This document shows, piece by piece, positions 1 to 7,334 of a stretch of DNA of 64,000 bases. The DNA is taken from positions 1 through 64,000 of the forward strand of contig JAKFFI010000055.1 of assembly GCA_036677085.1 (NCBI GenBank). The letters are read 5' to 3'. Under the pieces are notes generated by a model. The model had not been told where the DNA came from. It saw nothing but the letters and a program-made list of their open reading frames with translations, and ran no database searches. The stretch comes from JAGPUQ01 sp036677085. GTDB lineage: Bacteria; Pseudomonadota; Gammaproteobacteria; Pseudomonadales; Porticoccaceae. The first letter of the stretch is position 1; each line of letters starts with the position of its first letter. Made by a program: the position numbers and the translations under genes.

Positions 1-1
1 G

Positions 2-130
2 CCGGCCGGTGCTGGAGCCGCGATGTATACTGTGGAGGTCGTAAGCAAAAAGCGCATGCAAACGCAGATAACGGGGCAAAATTGGGAGCCATCCGTTATC
101 GCAAACGTAAAAGCGGAGTTAGGGATGTGA
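2..130 (+). CDS. C-terminal end of an unidentified protein (cut by window edge)
   Basis: An open frame enters from the left edge and stops at TGA 128-130. The last 35 residues, from an internal Met at 23, read MYTVEVVSKKRMQTQITGQ... and end in VKAELGM, which looks like ordinary protein. The stop lies 8 bases before an attC-like site, as for the other cassette genes here. It may be the tail of a preceding gene cassette. No family is recognised, and the short length makes coding status uncertain. Confidence 0.35.
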   Translation, partial: PAGAGAAMYTVEVVSKKRMQTQITGQNWEPSVIANVKAELGM

Positions 131-138
131 GCCATGAC

Positions 139-170
139 ACCCAACAAGGGGCTAAGCCCTGGCGTTGGGC
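139..170 (+). other. attC-like site, very short
   Basis: ACCCAAC (139-145) fits the RYYYAAC box and GTTGGGC (164-170) fits the GTTRRRY box of integron attC sites. Between them AGGGGCT and GCCCT pair with one G left unpaired, as in attC stems. At 32 bp it is much shorter than the usual minimum of about 57 bp, so it could be a deleted attC or only a hairpin. Its position between the end of one ORF and the start of higB favours an attC origin. Confidence 0.45.
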
Positions 171-217
171 GGAAGGACTATATTGCGCCATAATCACGCA
201 CCGCGTTACTATGCGTC

Positions 218-496
218 ATGATCAAGTCGTTCCGATGCGCCGACACCCAAGCCCTTGCAGAAGGGAATCGGGTGAGGCGTTTCGTGAGCATCGAGGCGGT
301 AGCTCGTCGCAAGCTGCGTCAGCTGGAGATCGCCGGGCGCCTTGAAGACCTTCGGGTCCCGCCTGGCAATCGCCTGGAACCACTTCGTGGAGATAGAACC
401 GGCCAGCACAGCATTCGCATCAATGATCAGTGGCGAGTCTGCTTTCGCTGGACACAGTCCGGAGCAGCGGATGTCGAGATTGTGGACTACCACTGA
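218..496 (+). CDS. higB: HigB family toxin (RelE/ParE superfamily)
   Basis: A 92-residue protein matching HigB / plasmid-maintenance killer toxins, which are ribosome-dependent mRNA interferases. The family signature is in the second half: PPGNRLEPLRGDRTGQHSIRINDQWRVCF and the C-terminal VEIVDYH. The start at ATG 218 gives the family's usual N-terminus MIKSFRC. The antitoxin gene begins 12 bases downstream, so the pair is transcribed together in the usual HigB-first order. HigBA pairs are common stabilising cargo of chromosomal integron arrays, which fits the attC sites found nearby. Family assignment is secure; activity is inferred. Confidence 0.93.
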   Translation: MIKSFRCADTQALAEGNRVRRFVSIEAVARRKLRQLEIAGRLEDLRVPPGNRLEPLRGDRTGQHSIRINDQWRVCFRWTQSGAADVEIVDYH

Positions 497-508
497 GGAG
501 AAAACGTT

Positions 509-865
509 ATGAGGAAGATCAAGCCCATCACCCCAGGAGAACTTCTCGCAGAGGAGTTCCTCAAGCCCATGGGGATCACCCAGTACCGCCTGGCCAAGGA
601 GATTGGCGTCCCTGCGCAGCGGATCGGCGCCATCGTTATGGGCAAGCGTGCCATCAGTGCGGATACGGACCTTCGTCTGTGTCGCTATCTGGGTCTCTCC
701 AATGGTTATTGGTTGCGGGCCCAGGCCGCCCACGACACTGAGGTCGCAGAGCGCACACTCGGTTCAGCCATTGCCAAGATCCGGCCGTGGAGCGCTTCCG
801 ACCAACCCGGCGTTCCAGCCGACGTCTCTGCCGCCCGACCCTTGCGCCGGCTTCGAGCCAAATGA
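509..865 (+). CDS. higA: HigA family antitoxin (XRE helix-turn-helix)
   Basis: A 118-residue DNA-binding antitoxin that would neutralise HigB and autorepress the operon. The N-terminus (ITPGELLAEEFLKPMGIT) and the helix-turn-helix (YRLAKEIGVPAQRIGAIVMGKRAIS) are typical, as is LGLSNGYWLRAQAAHD after it. The last 20 or so residues, DQPGVPADVSAARPLRRLRAK, are Arg/Ala/Pro-rich and extend beyond a usual HigA of about 95-105 residues. The natural end may have been lost and replaced by readthrough into downstream DNA. SD-like GAGGAG precedes ATG 509. Confidence 0.92.
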   Translation: MRKIKPITPGELLAEEFLKPMGITQYRLAKEIGVPAQRIGAIVMGKRAISADTDLRLCRYLGLSNGYWLRAQAAHDTEVAERTLGSAIAKIRPWSASDQPGVPADVSAARPLRRLRAK

Positions 866-1392
866 CGAAGGGAATGATCTGCATTTTGGGCTCCCAACCG
901 TGACTCCCAACCATGAAGAGTTATCTTGAAGGCTGCAATTTGGGCTATTCAGACCTTCCAACCCCGATGGGGTACGAGACCGGGCGCCGGGCTAGGCTAC
1001 AACCCGCGCCCGAGCAGCGCTTGCCGGCCGCCGACGCCTGTGCTTTTGCTCTGGCGAAGGGCGGGTTCGGGAGGCCATGCGGGCTATACGAACATGTTCC
1101 GGAATTCCCGCTGCGGCTGGCTGGCATGGCGGCACATGGAAGAGAGGCAACGGAGTGTGCAAGCGATGGTTCAACGGCGACTTTTGGTCGAAGGATTGCC
1201 CGATCCGGCATACACTCACCGGGCAAGGGTCGTGCCGGATATGCGGAAATGTTCCGTGCTTAAATGCGGAAGATTTCCAGATGCTCAATGTTAGATTGCA
1301 AGACGCGCCTCTGAGGTTCTGGCTCCCGTCGCCAGCGCGAAAAATGCTGCAAACCCTTGCAGTGCGGACGTAAGGGCGTTGGACCGAAAATC
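866..1392 (+). other. gene-poor stretch between higA and the trypsin-like gene
   Basis: About 530 bases with no convincing gene. Several overlapping frames stay open for about 100 codons but none resembles a known protein. Two approximate copies of a GCAWTTTGGGCT motif occur near 881 and 936. GTTGGAC at 1378-1384 fits an attC 3' box, and a CTGCAA/TTGCAG hairpin sits just before it (1349-1364), but no matching RYYYAAC box is seen. It may be an eroded cassette. Confidence 0.4.
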
Positions 1393-1401
1393 GTGGACAA
1401 A

Positions 1402-2499
1402 ATGGACGAAAACCTGACGATCGCTAGTGATGACTTCGCTATGCCGATTCCAATACGGCTGCCCAACGACCCATTTAACAGGTATTGGATGGAGCTGGCA
1501 GGCGTCAACCCGCACCTTGTTGATCAGGTGCGACCTGCGCTGATCACCTTCATTGCTTTCGACAAGGACAAGTCCATAGCTTCTAGTACAACGGTTGGCG
1601 CTGTTTCTTCAAGTGATCCGAAACTGCCGGGCAATATAGTGGGCACTGGGTTCATCTTCGGCGCTAGCGCTGAACAGGGTTTAGGCCTTGTTCTTACTGC
1701 GAAGCACGTGTTGGAGGGCGTTCACACAGTTCAAACTCCACGGCAACGTCACTCCCCGTCGACTCCCTCCTTCTTTGTGCCAGCGAAGCACACGCAGCCA
1801 ACGCTTGACCCAAGGCGGCTGAAGATCATCTGGATGGGCGCTGATGCTGCCGGGCTCATGAACGCAACCTGGGCTTCATATAATAACTCGACCGACATCG
1901 CTTGCTGCGCCATCGTTCCACAGGAGGAGGATCCACACCCATTCCGCCCTGTGAACATTCCGATCGATACCGGAGTACCTTCTGTCGGTGAGATAGTGCA
2001 CTTAGTATCCATCGATAAGATGAGTGCAACAGAACTCCTCGTACCGAAGGATCGATCTGGCATTGGCCAAATCTTGCGGATTAACCGGCGAGTCAGTATT
2101 CGACGTGGAACAGTAACCAGCGTCCATCCCAATGGATTTGGGGCTTACAAGTGGCCTTGCTTCACCACTACCATACCCATCACAGGCGGGATGAGCGGCG
2201 GCTTTGTTTACGTTCCACGCGACGGTGAGGCCGTTTCGGCTTGTGGCATTGTGTGCGCAGACATTGAGCCCCACATAACCAAGACCGATCAAACTGTGTG
2301 TGGGATATCTGTGATTGGATGTGCTTGGCCAGCGTTAGCGTTACGGTTGCCTGAGCGCATGCCTGCACCTGAGAATGCACCGACTCTCTCGCTACTGGAG
2401 ATGGCGCAGTTGGGGCGTATTCCAATGCCGATTGGCGGCATCGACCAGTTCAGGCTTGAAACGCTTGAGAACGGTGATTATCGATTGAACTACCGCTGA
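1402..2499 (+). CDS. trypsin-like serine peptidase (integron cassette cargo)
   Basis: A soluble protein of about 365 residues with a chymotrypsin/trypsin-like triad in the expected order: His in LTAKHVLEG (near residue 100), Asp in NNSTDIACC (near 165) and Ser in ITGGMSGGFVY (near 260). GMSGG is the nucleophile motif. No signal peptide or membrane segment is visible, so it probably acts in the cytoplasm. ATG 1402 was chosen; in-frame GTG 1393 and TTG 1357 are possible and none has a clear ribosome site. It is followed by an attC 38 bases after the stop. GC is lower than the backbone. Target unknown. Confidence 0.75.
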   Translation: MDENLTIASDDFAMPIPIRLPNDPFNRYWMELAGVNPHLVDQVRPALITFIAFDKDKSIASSTTVGAVSSSDPKLPGNIVGTGFIFGASAEQGLGLVLTAKHVLEGVHTVQTPRQRHSPSTPSFFVPAKHTQPTLDPRRLKIIWMGADAAGLMNATWASYNNSTDIACCAIVPQEEDPHPFRPVNIPIDTGVPSVGEIVHLVSIDKMSATELLVPKDRSGIGQILRINRRVSIRRGTVTSVHPNGFGAYKWPCFTTTIPITGGMSGGFVYVPRDGEAVSACGIVCADIEPHITKTDQTVCGISVIGCAWPALALRLPERMPAPENAPTLSLLEMAQLGRIPMPIGGIDQFRLETLENGDYRLNYR

Positions 2500-2536
2500 G
2501 GCAACATGCGCTCCGCCAGAGCCATAAAGAGCAGCA

Positions 2537-2594
2537 ACCTAACAGGTGCATGCAGGCGACCGCCCACGGCGGCGCCTGATGCCCGATGTTGGGC
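2537..2594 (+). other. integron attC recombination site
   Basis: A 58-bp site: ACCTAAC (2537-2543, RYYYAAC box), inner arms ATGCAGGCG and CGCCTGATG that pair with one extra C in the left arm, an apical CCGCCC/GGCGGC region, and GTTGGGC (2588-2594, GTTRRRY box). The size, boxes and single unpaired base are those of a functional-looking attC. Confidence 0.85.
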
Positions 2595-2597
2595 ATC

Positions 2598-3143
2598 ATG
2601 AAAACGAGCAGCTCTCTCGCCGACTTCCAGAACCGCTGTCAGGAGCTTTTCACCTGCTTTACATTCGCGGCTCTCGGACTAAAGCAGATCGCGGAAGGAT
2701 TTCGACCGCGCTTAACTGGTGATCCCAATCAAAAGCTCTATATCGGTTCGGGACACCCCGACGAGGGACTGGCGCATTCCCAAATGAAGATGCCGGTCAT
2801 TGTCGCTCACTCCGAAAAGAATGGCGCATTCACTGACATCTTGGCGAAAGCTCTCATTGTCCTGATGTACGCAGAGTGGGATGAGATGTTTCGTCACAAC
2901 ATGGCTCGAGAACTGGACGTAAAGGCAGGCGTGCTCAAATCGGATCTTATGGGTGATCTTCGTCATGTTCGCCATTGGGTCGTACACAACAAGTCCCGCG
3001 TAGACGCAAAATACAAGTCCATGAAAATCCTTACATGGCCTCTTGCCGAAGGTGAAGTGCTCAACATATCAGAGGAGATGCTGGCCAATTTGATGGATCA
3101 CATCAACGGCATGATGGTACGTGTAGATGATGCCCAACAATAG
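2598..3143 (+). CDS. HEPN-like protein of unknown function (cassette cargo)
   Basis: A 181-residue, mostly helical protein. Near residues 120-131 it has DLRHVRHWVVHNK, containing R-x4-H (R125/H130), the core of HEPN-domain ribonucleases; an acidic stretch with AEWDE at 92-96 could complete the fold. HEPN proteins are often RNA-cleaving toxins or defence effectors. ATG 2598 was preferred over in-frame ATG 2586 because the latter lies inside the attC. The gene starts 3 bases after the attC box, leaving no room for a ribosome site, and its stop codon lies inside the next attC. GC is near 50%. The HEPN call is from the motif only. Confidence 0.6.
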   Translation: MKTSSSLADFQNRCQELFTCFTFAALGLKQIAEGFRPRLTGDPNQKLYIGSGHPDEGLAHSQMKMPVIVAHSEKNGAFTDILAKALIVLMYAEWDEMFRHNMARELDVKAGVLKSDLMGDLRHVRHWVVHNKSRVDAKYKSMKILTWPLAEGEVLNISEEMLANLMDHINGMMVRVDDAQQ

Positions 3144-3209
3144 CTTCCAGCTGACGTATTTGCCTTCGCTTCGCTGCGGCAAATCCGCGGCTGAAGCTAG
3201 GAGTTAGAC
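3132..3209 (+). other. integron attC recombination site
   Basis: A 78-bp site: GCCCAAC (3132-3138), then GCTTCCAGC pairing with GCTGAAGC with one unpaired base, a second stem TTTGCC/GGCAAA capped by TTCGCTTCGCTGC, and GTTAGAC (3203-3209). The left box overlaps the last codons of the HEPN-like gene, whose TAG is inside the site. It shares the TCCAGCTGAC core with the attC at 4422. Confidence 0.92.
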
Positions 3210-3220
3210 CGGAGAACACG

Positions 3221-4225
3221 ATGAACTACCAGACACGGCAGGACCTGCTTCGCAGATGGGAAGCCGCGCGGCAATGCACGGCGCTGTTGTACGTGACCGG
3301 AGACCGCCCCGGGCTCGAAACGCAGATTCATCCCGAAGTCCTCGATTTCTTCGCGCAGCACCTGGATGGCATTGGTACTGTCGAAAAGATCTCGCTCTTT
3401 CTCCACACAAGGGGTGGGAGTACGCTTGCTGCGTGGAGCCTTGTCAATCTTATCCGGCAGTTCACGAACCGCGTCGAGATCGTTGTTCCTGCCAAGGCCC
3501 ACAGTGCCGGGACGCTCATGTGCCTTGGAGCGGATTCGATCATGATGACTCGCCAGGCGACACTCGGCCCCATCGATCCGAGTGTTAATGGCCCACTCAA
3601 TCCGGAGATTCCTGGTGCACCACCGCAGCAGCGAGCTCCGGTGAGTGTCGAGGCGATCAACGGTTACATTGCGTTCGCCAAGAAGGAGGCTGGGCTATCG
3701 TCGGAGGAAGCTCGGCTGGGTGTGTTGCGTGCGTTGTCAGATCGTGTGCATCCTCTCGTTCTCGGCGAGGTCTACCGAAGTCGGACGCAGATCCGAATGC
3801 TCGGCCGACGACTGATCAAGGGTCATCTCGCCAACGAGGAACAGATCAACAAAGTCCTCGACTTTCTCTGTTCTGAGTCGGGGAGCCACGACTATACGAT
3901 CTACCGCCAGGAAGCTCGCGACGAGCTCGGCCTCCGGGTCGAACGGCCTACCGATGAAACCTACGCCATCATTCGGGATCTTCACCAGAGCTATTCCGCC
4001 GAGATGAACTTTGGAACGCCACTTAACCAAGAGGCCATCCTTGCCGGCCAACCACAGGCGCAGTATTCTCACGTTCGCGCTCTTATCGAGAGCGTCGGCT
4101 CAGGTAGCCACCGCTTCGTTTCGGAGGGAACACTGAGTCGTCAGCAGATTCAAATTGTGCCGGGCGTCATGCAGCAAGCGGTGGCGGATGCCCGTGCATT
4201 CGAAGGTTGGCGACACGAGAACTAA
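3221..4225 (+). CDS. SDH-type ClpP-fold serine protease (serine dehydrogenase proteinase family)
   Basis: A 334-residue soluble protein with the ClpP/crotonase-fold protease core of the serine dehydrogenase proteinase (SDH_sah) family. Visible are LFLHTRGGSTLAAW (residues 59-72), the nucleophile motif VVPAKAHSAGTLMCLGAD with Ser95, and ATLGPIDPS near 114-121. The rest is a helical C-terminal region. A good ribosome site, CCGGAG, lies 7 bases before ATG 3221. It is the sole large gene of a cassette bounded by attC sites at 3132 and 4422, followed after one base by a 66-residue ORF. Substrate is unknown; a stress or defence role is only suggested by context. Confidence 0.85.
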   Translation: MNYQTRQDLLRRWEAARQCTALLYVTGDRPGLETQIHPEVLDFFAQHLDGIGTVEKISLFLHTRGGSTLAAWSLVNLIRQFTNRVEIVVPAKAHSAGTLMCLGADSIMMTRQATLGPIDPSVNGPLNPEIPGAPPQQRAPVSVEAINGYIAFAKKEAGLSSEEARLGVLRALSDRVHPLVLGEVYRSRTQIRMLGRRLIKGHLANEEQINKVLDFLCSESGSHDYTIYRQEARDELGLRVERPTDETYAIIRDLHQSYSAEMNFGTPLNQEAILAGQPQAQYSHVRALIESVGSGSHRFVSEGTLSRQQIQIVPGVMQQAVADARAFEGWRHEN

Positions 4226-4226
4226 A

Positions 4227-4427
4227 ATGCACAATTCAACGACCCACATCGCATTCAAGGACGGTACATCCTCTGCCGCGGCGCAACCCGTGGTCGAGAC
4301 AACGGCGCCCTCGAACAGCCTCGCCAGCATCATGGCAAACTGGTTAGTGGCAGTGGCGCAGCCGGCGCACATCGACGCGACTCCGACCTTGGAGACTCCT
4401 CCACCAGCAGAGCCCGAGGCGGTCTAA
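4227..4427 (+). CDS. 66-residue ORF downstream of the SDH-type protease
   Basis: Starts one base after the protease stop (TAAAATG), so translation could be coupled. The product has a short hydrophobic stretch (SIMANWLVAVAQ, residues 34-45) and a Pro/Glu-rich tail ending PPPAEPEAV. The TAA stop lies inside the attC R'' box, as for other cassette genes. No family is recognised. It could be a protease partner or substrate, or a non-functional ORF. No independent ribosome site is visible. Confidence 0.45.
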   Translation: MHNSTTHIAFKDGTSSAAAQPVVETTAPSNSLASIMANWLVAVAQPAHIDATPTLETPPPAEPEAV

Positions 4428-4481
4428 CAACAGCATCCAGCTGACGGCGCTTCGCGCCGCAGCTGACGCTGAGCGTTAGGC
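4422..4481 (+). other. integron attC recombination site
   Basis: A 60-bp site: GTCTAAC (4422-4428), inner arms CATCCAGCTGAC and GCAGCTGACGCTG, an apical GGCGC-TTC-GCGCC hairpin, and GTTAGGC (4475-4481). All elements match the attC consensus. The next gene starts 5 bases downstream. Confidence 0.93.
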
Positions 4482-4485
4482 CCCA

Positions 4486-4920
4486 ATGAGACTTTGGTCA
4501 CTTCACCCTCGCTACATGGACCGCCAAGGCCTGCTGGCGCTGTGGCGTGAATCGCTGCTGGCCAAGGCGGTGCTGCGCGGTGAGACGACTGGCTATCGCC
4601 ATCATCCGCAGTTGCTGCGGTTTCAGGCAACTGGAGTCCCGCGATCGGCGATCAACGCATACCTGTACGAAATTCATGCCGAGTCAGCCGCTCGCGGCTA
4701 TCGCTTTGATGGCAGCAAGGTTGGTCCACGCAGGTCGATGGCGACGATTCCCGTGACGAGCGGGCAAGTCCAGTACGAATGGACGCACCTGCTGACCAAA
4801 CTTTCTGCCCGGAGCAGGCCTTTGTACCTTCAGTGGCAGGGCTGTGCCGTACCCGAGTGCCACCCACTGTTTCACGTCATCCCTGGCGACGTCGAGCAAT
4901 GGGAGCGCGTTGGCACCTGA
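4486..4920 (+). CDS. pyrimidine dimer DNA glycosylase (T4 endonuclease V family)
   Basis: A 144-residue protein of the Pyr_excise family, which removes UV-induced cyclobutane pyrimidine dimers and nicks the abasic site. The N-terminus MRLWSLHPRYMDRQGLLALW is diagnostic (in this family the alpha-amino group exposed after Met removal is the nucleophile), followed by REALLAKAV-like RESLLAKAVLRG, GYRHHPQLLRF and YLYEIHAE. Full length. It starts 5 bases after an attC box with no clear ribosome site, and so sits as a cassette gene. No clear attC follows it, so it may be the last member of the array. Confidence 0.88.
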   Translation: MRLWSLHPRYMDRQGLLALWRESLLAKAVLRGETTGYRHHPQLLRFQATGVPRSAINAYLYEIHAESAARGYRFDGSKVGPRRSMATIPVTSGQVQYEWTHLLTKLSARSRPLYLQWQGCAVPECHPLFHVIPGDVEQWERVGT

Positions 4921-5068
4921 CCACATGTTCAAGCGGATGTGTGTGGCGCTGAACTCCGGGATTGGGCGGCCGGACGAACGCTGTGCTTGGGTTTCATGTC
5001 ATGCGGCCAGGGGGTGATTCCAGTATCATCCGGCGTCCCTGAGCACTGCCGTCCAGACGGGATATGTC

Positions 5069-6331
5069 ATGACCAAACGCAATCTTTTCTATGCCCAGTC
5101 CGGCGGCGTCACCGCGGTGATCAACGCCACTGCCTGCGGCGTGATCGAGACCGCGCGCGCCAACCGCCGGCGCATCGGCGCGGTGTATGCGGGGCGCAAC
5201 GGGATTCTGGGCGCATTGCGTGAAGAGTTGATCGACACCGGCAAGGAGAGCGCGAAAACCATCGCCGCGCTGCGCCACACGCCGTCCGGGGCCTTCGGGT
5301 CGTGCCGCTACAAGCTCAAGAACCCGGCCGTGGACAACACCCAGTACGAGCGCCTGCTCGCCGTGTTCGAGGCCCACAATATCGGCTATTTCCTTTACAA
5401 CGGCGGCGGCGATTCCGCCGACACCTGCCTCAAGGTGGCGCAGCTCGCGCACAGCCACGGTTACCCGCTGCAGGCGATCCATCTTCCCAAGACCGTGGAC
5501 AACGATCTGCCGTTTACGGATTGCTGCCCGGGCTTCGGTTCGGTGGCCAAGTACGTTGCGGTGGCGACGCGCGAGGCCAGCCTGGACGTGGCCTCCATGT
5601 GCGAGACCTCGACCAAGGTCTTCATCCTGGAGGTGATGGGGCGCCACGCCGGCTGGATCGCGGCCGCCGGCGGACTCGCCGCGGAACGGGACGGCGATCC
5701 GCCCCACATCATTCTGTTTCCGGAGATAGCCTTCGACCGGGCCAAATTCCTGGCGCGGGTCGAGCGCACCGTCAAGCGCAACGGCTACTGTGTGATCGTT
5801 GCCTCCGAGGGCACCCGCTACGCGGACGGCACTTTCCTCGCCGATGCGGGCGGCACCGATGCCTTCGGCCACAAGCAGTTGGGCGGCGTGGCGCCGACGC
5901 TGGCGACCCTGGTGAAAGAGGCGCTCGGCTACAAATACCACTGGGCACTCGCCGATTACCTGCAACGCGCGGCGCGCCATATCGCTTCGGCCACCGATGT
6001 CGAGCAGGCCTATGCGGTGGGCCGCGCCGGGGTGGAGTACGCGCTGGCCGGCAAGAGCGGCGTGATGGTCACCATCGAGCGCGCGCCGGGCAGCAAGTAC
6101 AGCTGGAGCCTGGGCGAGGCGCCGCTGGAAAAGGTGGCCAACGTGGAGCGCAAAATGCCGCGCGCCTTCATCACTCGCGACGGCTTTGGCATCACTCCCG
6201 CCGCACGCGAATACCTGGCGCCCCTGATCGCCGGCGAGGATTACCCGCCCTACCACAACGGGGTGCCCCGCTACGCGCGACCGGACAACAGGCTCGTCCC
6301 GCGCAAGCTCAAAACCCGCTTCATCGTCTAA
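5069..6331 (+). CDS. pfp: pyrophosphate-dependent 6-phosphofructokinase
   Basis: A 420-residue cytosolic enzyme that phosphorylates fructose 6-phosphate, probably with pyrophosphate rather than ATP, reversibly in glycolysis/gluconeogenesis. Motifs are the N-terminal YAQSGGVTAVINA, nucleotide/PPi loop YNGGGDSADT, substrate-binding LPKTVDNDLPFTD (the PKTVDND form is typical of PPi enzymes), and EVMGRHAGWIAA. Full length. The downstream patatin gene follows after 5 bases and is probably co-transcribed. This is the first backbone gene after the cassette array. Confidence 0.93.
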   Translation: MTKRNLFYAQSGGVTAVINATACGVIETARANRRRIGAVYAGRNGILGALREELIDTGKESAKTIAALRHTPSGAFGSCRYKLKNPAVDNTQYERLLAVFEAHNIGYFLYNGGGDSADTCLKVAQLAHSHGYPLQAIHLPKTVDNDLPFTDCCPGFGSVAKYVAVATREASLDVASMCETSTKVFILEVMGRHAGWIAAAGGLAAERDGDPPHIILFPEIAFDRAKFLARVERTVKRNGYCVIVASEGTRYADGTFLADAGGTDAFGHKQLGGVAPTLATLVKEALGYKYHWALADYLQRAARHIASATDVEQAYAVGRAGVEYALAGKSGVMVTIERAPGSKYSWSLGEAPLEKVANVERKMPRAFITRDGFGITPAAREYLAPLIAGEDYPPYHNGVPRYARPDNRLVPRKLKTRFIV

Positions 6332-6336
6332 GCCCC

Positions 6337-7257
6337 GTGCCCCCGAGTCAGCGCAGTGTTTCCCTTGTGCTCGGCAGCGGCGGCGCGCGCGGGCTCGCCC
6401 ATATCGGCGTCATCCGCTGGCTGGAGGAAGAAGGCTATCGGATCGCCTCCATCGCCGGCTGCTCCATCGGTGCCCTGATCGGCGGTCTCCATGCGGCCGG
6501 CAAACTCGTCGCTTACGAACACTGGCTGGTGAAGCAGTCGCGGCGCGGCCTGCTCAGGCTGGTCGATGTCACCTTGCCGCGCACCGGGCTGATCGCCGGC
6601 GACAAACTGGCCGAAATGCTGCGCGACCTGATCGGCGATGTCGCCATCGAGGCGCTGCCGATCCGCTTCACCGCGGTCGCCGCCAATATCGAGACCGGAC
6701 GCGAAGTCTGGCTCACCCGCGGACCGCTCCTCGAAGCGATCCGCGCCTCCGTCGCGATCCCGGTGCTGTTTCCACCCTACCGGCTCAACGGCGGTTTGCT
6801 GGTGGACGGTGGCATCCTCAATCCGGTGCCCATCGCGCCCACCCTGGGCGACGACACCGACCTCACTATCGCCATCCATGTCAGCGGCCAGGTGCAGCTG
6901 GCGCCACCCGAAGCGGAAGATCCGCCGCTCAGCACCGACAGCGAGAGTGGCTATCTGCGCCGTGTCGTGGACAGCGCGCGTCAGCGCAGCGCCGTGCCGG
7001 TGAGTTGGCAGATGCTGGATATCGCCACCCAGGCGTTCGACGCCATGCAGAGCACCATCGCGCGCCAGAAGATGGCGGCCTATCCGCCCGACGTTTTGGT
7101 GGAAATCCCCCGCAACCTGTGCGGGATCCACGAATTCCACCGCGCCGCCGAGTTGATCGAGGTGGGCTACCGCGCGGCCGCCGAGATCATCCCGCGGGAG
7201 CTGGAGCGGGCCGGCCCGCGGCGTCCGGCGCCATCGGGTCCCAGTCATCCCGGCTGA
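6337..7257 (+). CDS. patatin-like phospholipase/esterase (RssA-like)
   Basis: A 306-residue patatin-domain serine hydrolase. The oxyanion loop LGSGGARGLAH is at the N-terminus, the nucleophile elbow GCSIGAL (GxSxG) near residue 47, and the catalytic Asp in LLVDGGILNPVP near 160, forming the Ser-Asp dyad. The frame is open further upstream through pfp, but GTG 6337, 5 bases after the pfp stop, gives the normal family N-terminus. No signal peptide is visible, so it is likely cytoplasmic or membrane-peripheral. It probably acts on membrane lipids or acyl esters; the substrate is unknown. Confidence 0.88.
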   Translation: MPPSQRSVSLVLGSGGARGLAHIGVIRWLEEEGYRIASIAGCSIGALIGGLHAAGKLVAYEHWLVKQSRRGLLRLVDVTLPRTGLIAGDKLAEMLRDLIGDVAIEALPIRFTAVAANIETGREVWLTRGPLLEAIRASVAIPVLFPPYRLNGGLLVDGGILNPVPIAPTLGDDTDLTIAIHVSGQVQLAPPEAEDPPLSTDSESGYLRRVVDSARQRSAVPVSWQMLDIATQAFDAMQSTIARQKMAAYPPDVLVEIPRNLCGIHEFHRAAELIEVGYRAAAEIIPRELERAGPRRPAPSGPSHPG

Positions 7258-7334
7258 CAGCCGGCACCGGATCGACGGGCGGAGTGGGACGCGGTATGTT
7301 GGGCGGGACGCAAGCGCATCGCGAGAGTACCGCC

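Noticed and set aside
1169..1296. Possible attC with GTTCAAC at 1169 and GTTAGAT at 1290
   Set aside because: The boxes fit the consensus, but the inner flanks do not pair with each other, so no attC stem can form.
913..1373. Overlapping ORFs of 98-122 codons between higA and the peptidase gene
   Set aside because: They overlap one another in several frames, have no recognisable domain and no good ribosome site.
5302..6336. Upstream extension of the patatin gene frame through pfp
   Set aside because: Out-of-frame shadow of pfp, Arg/Gly/Ala-rich; the patatin domain begins just after GTG 6337.
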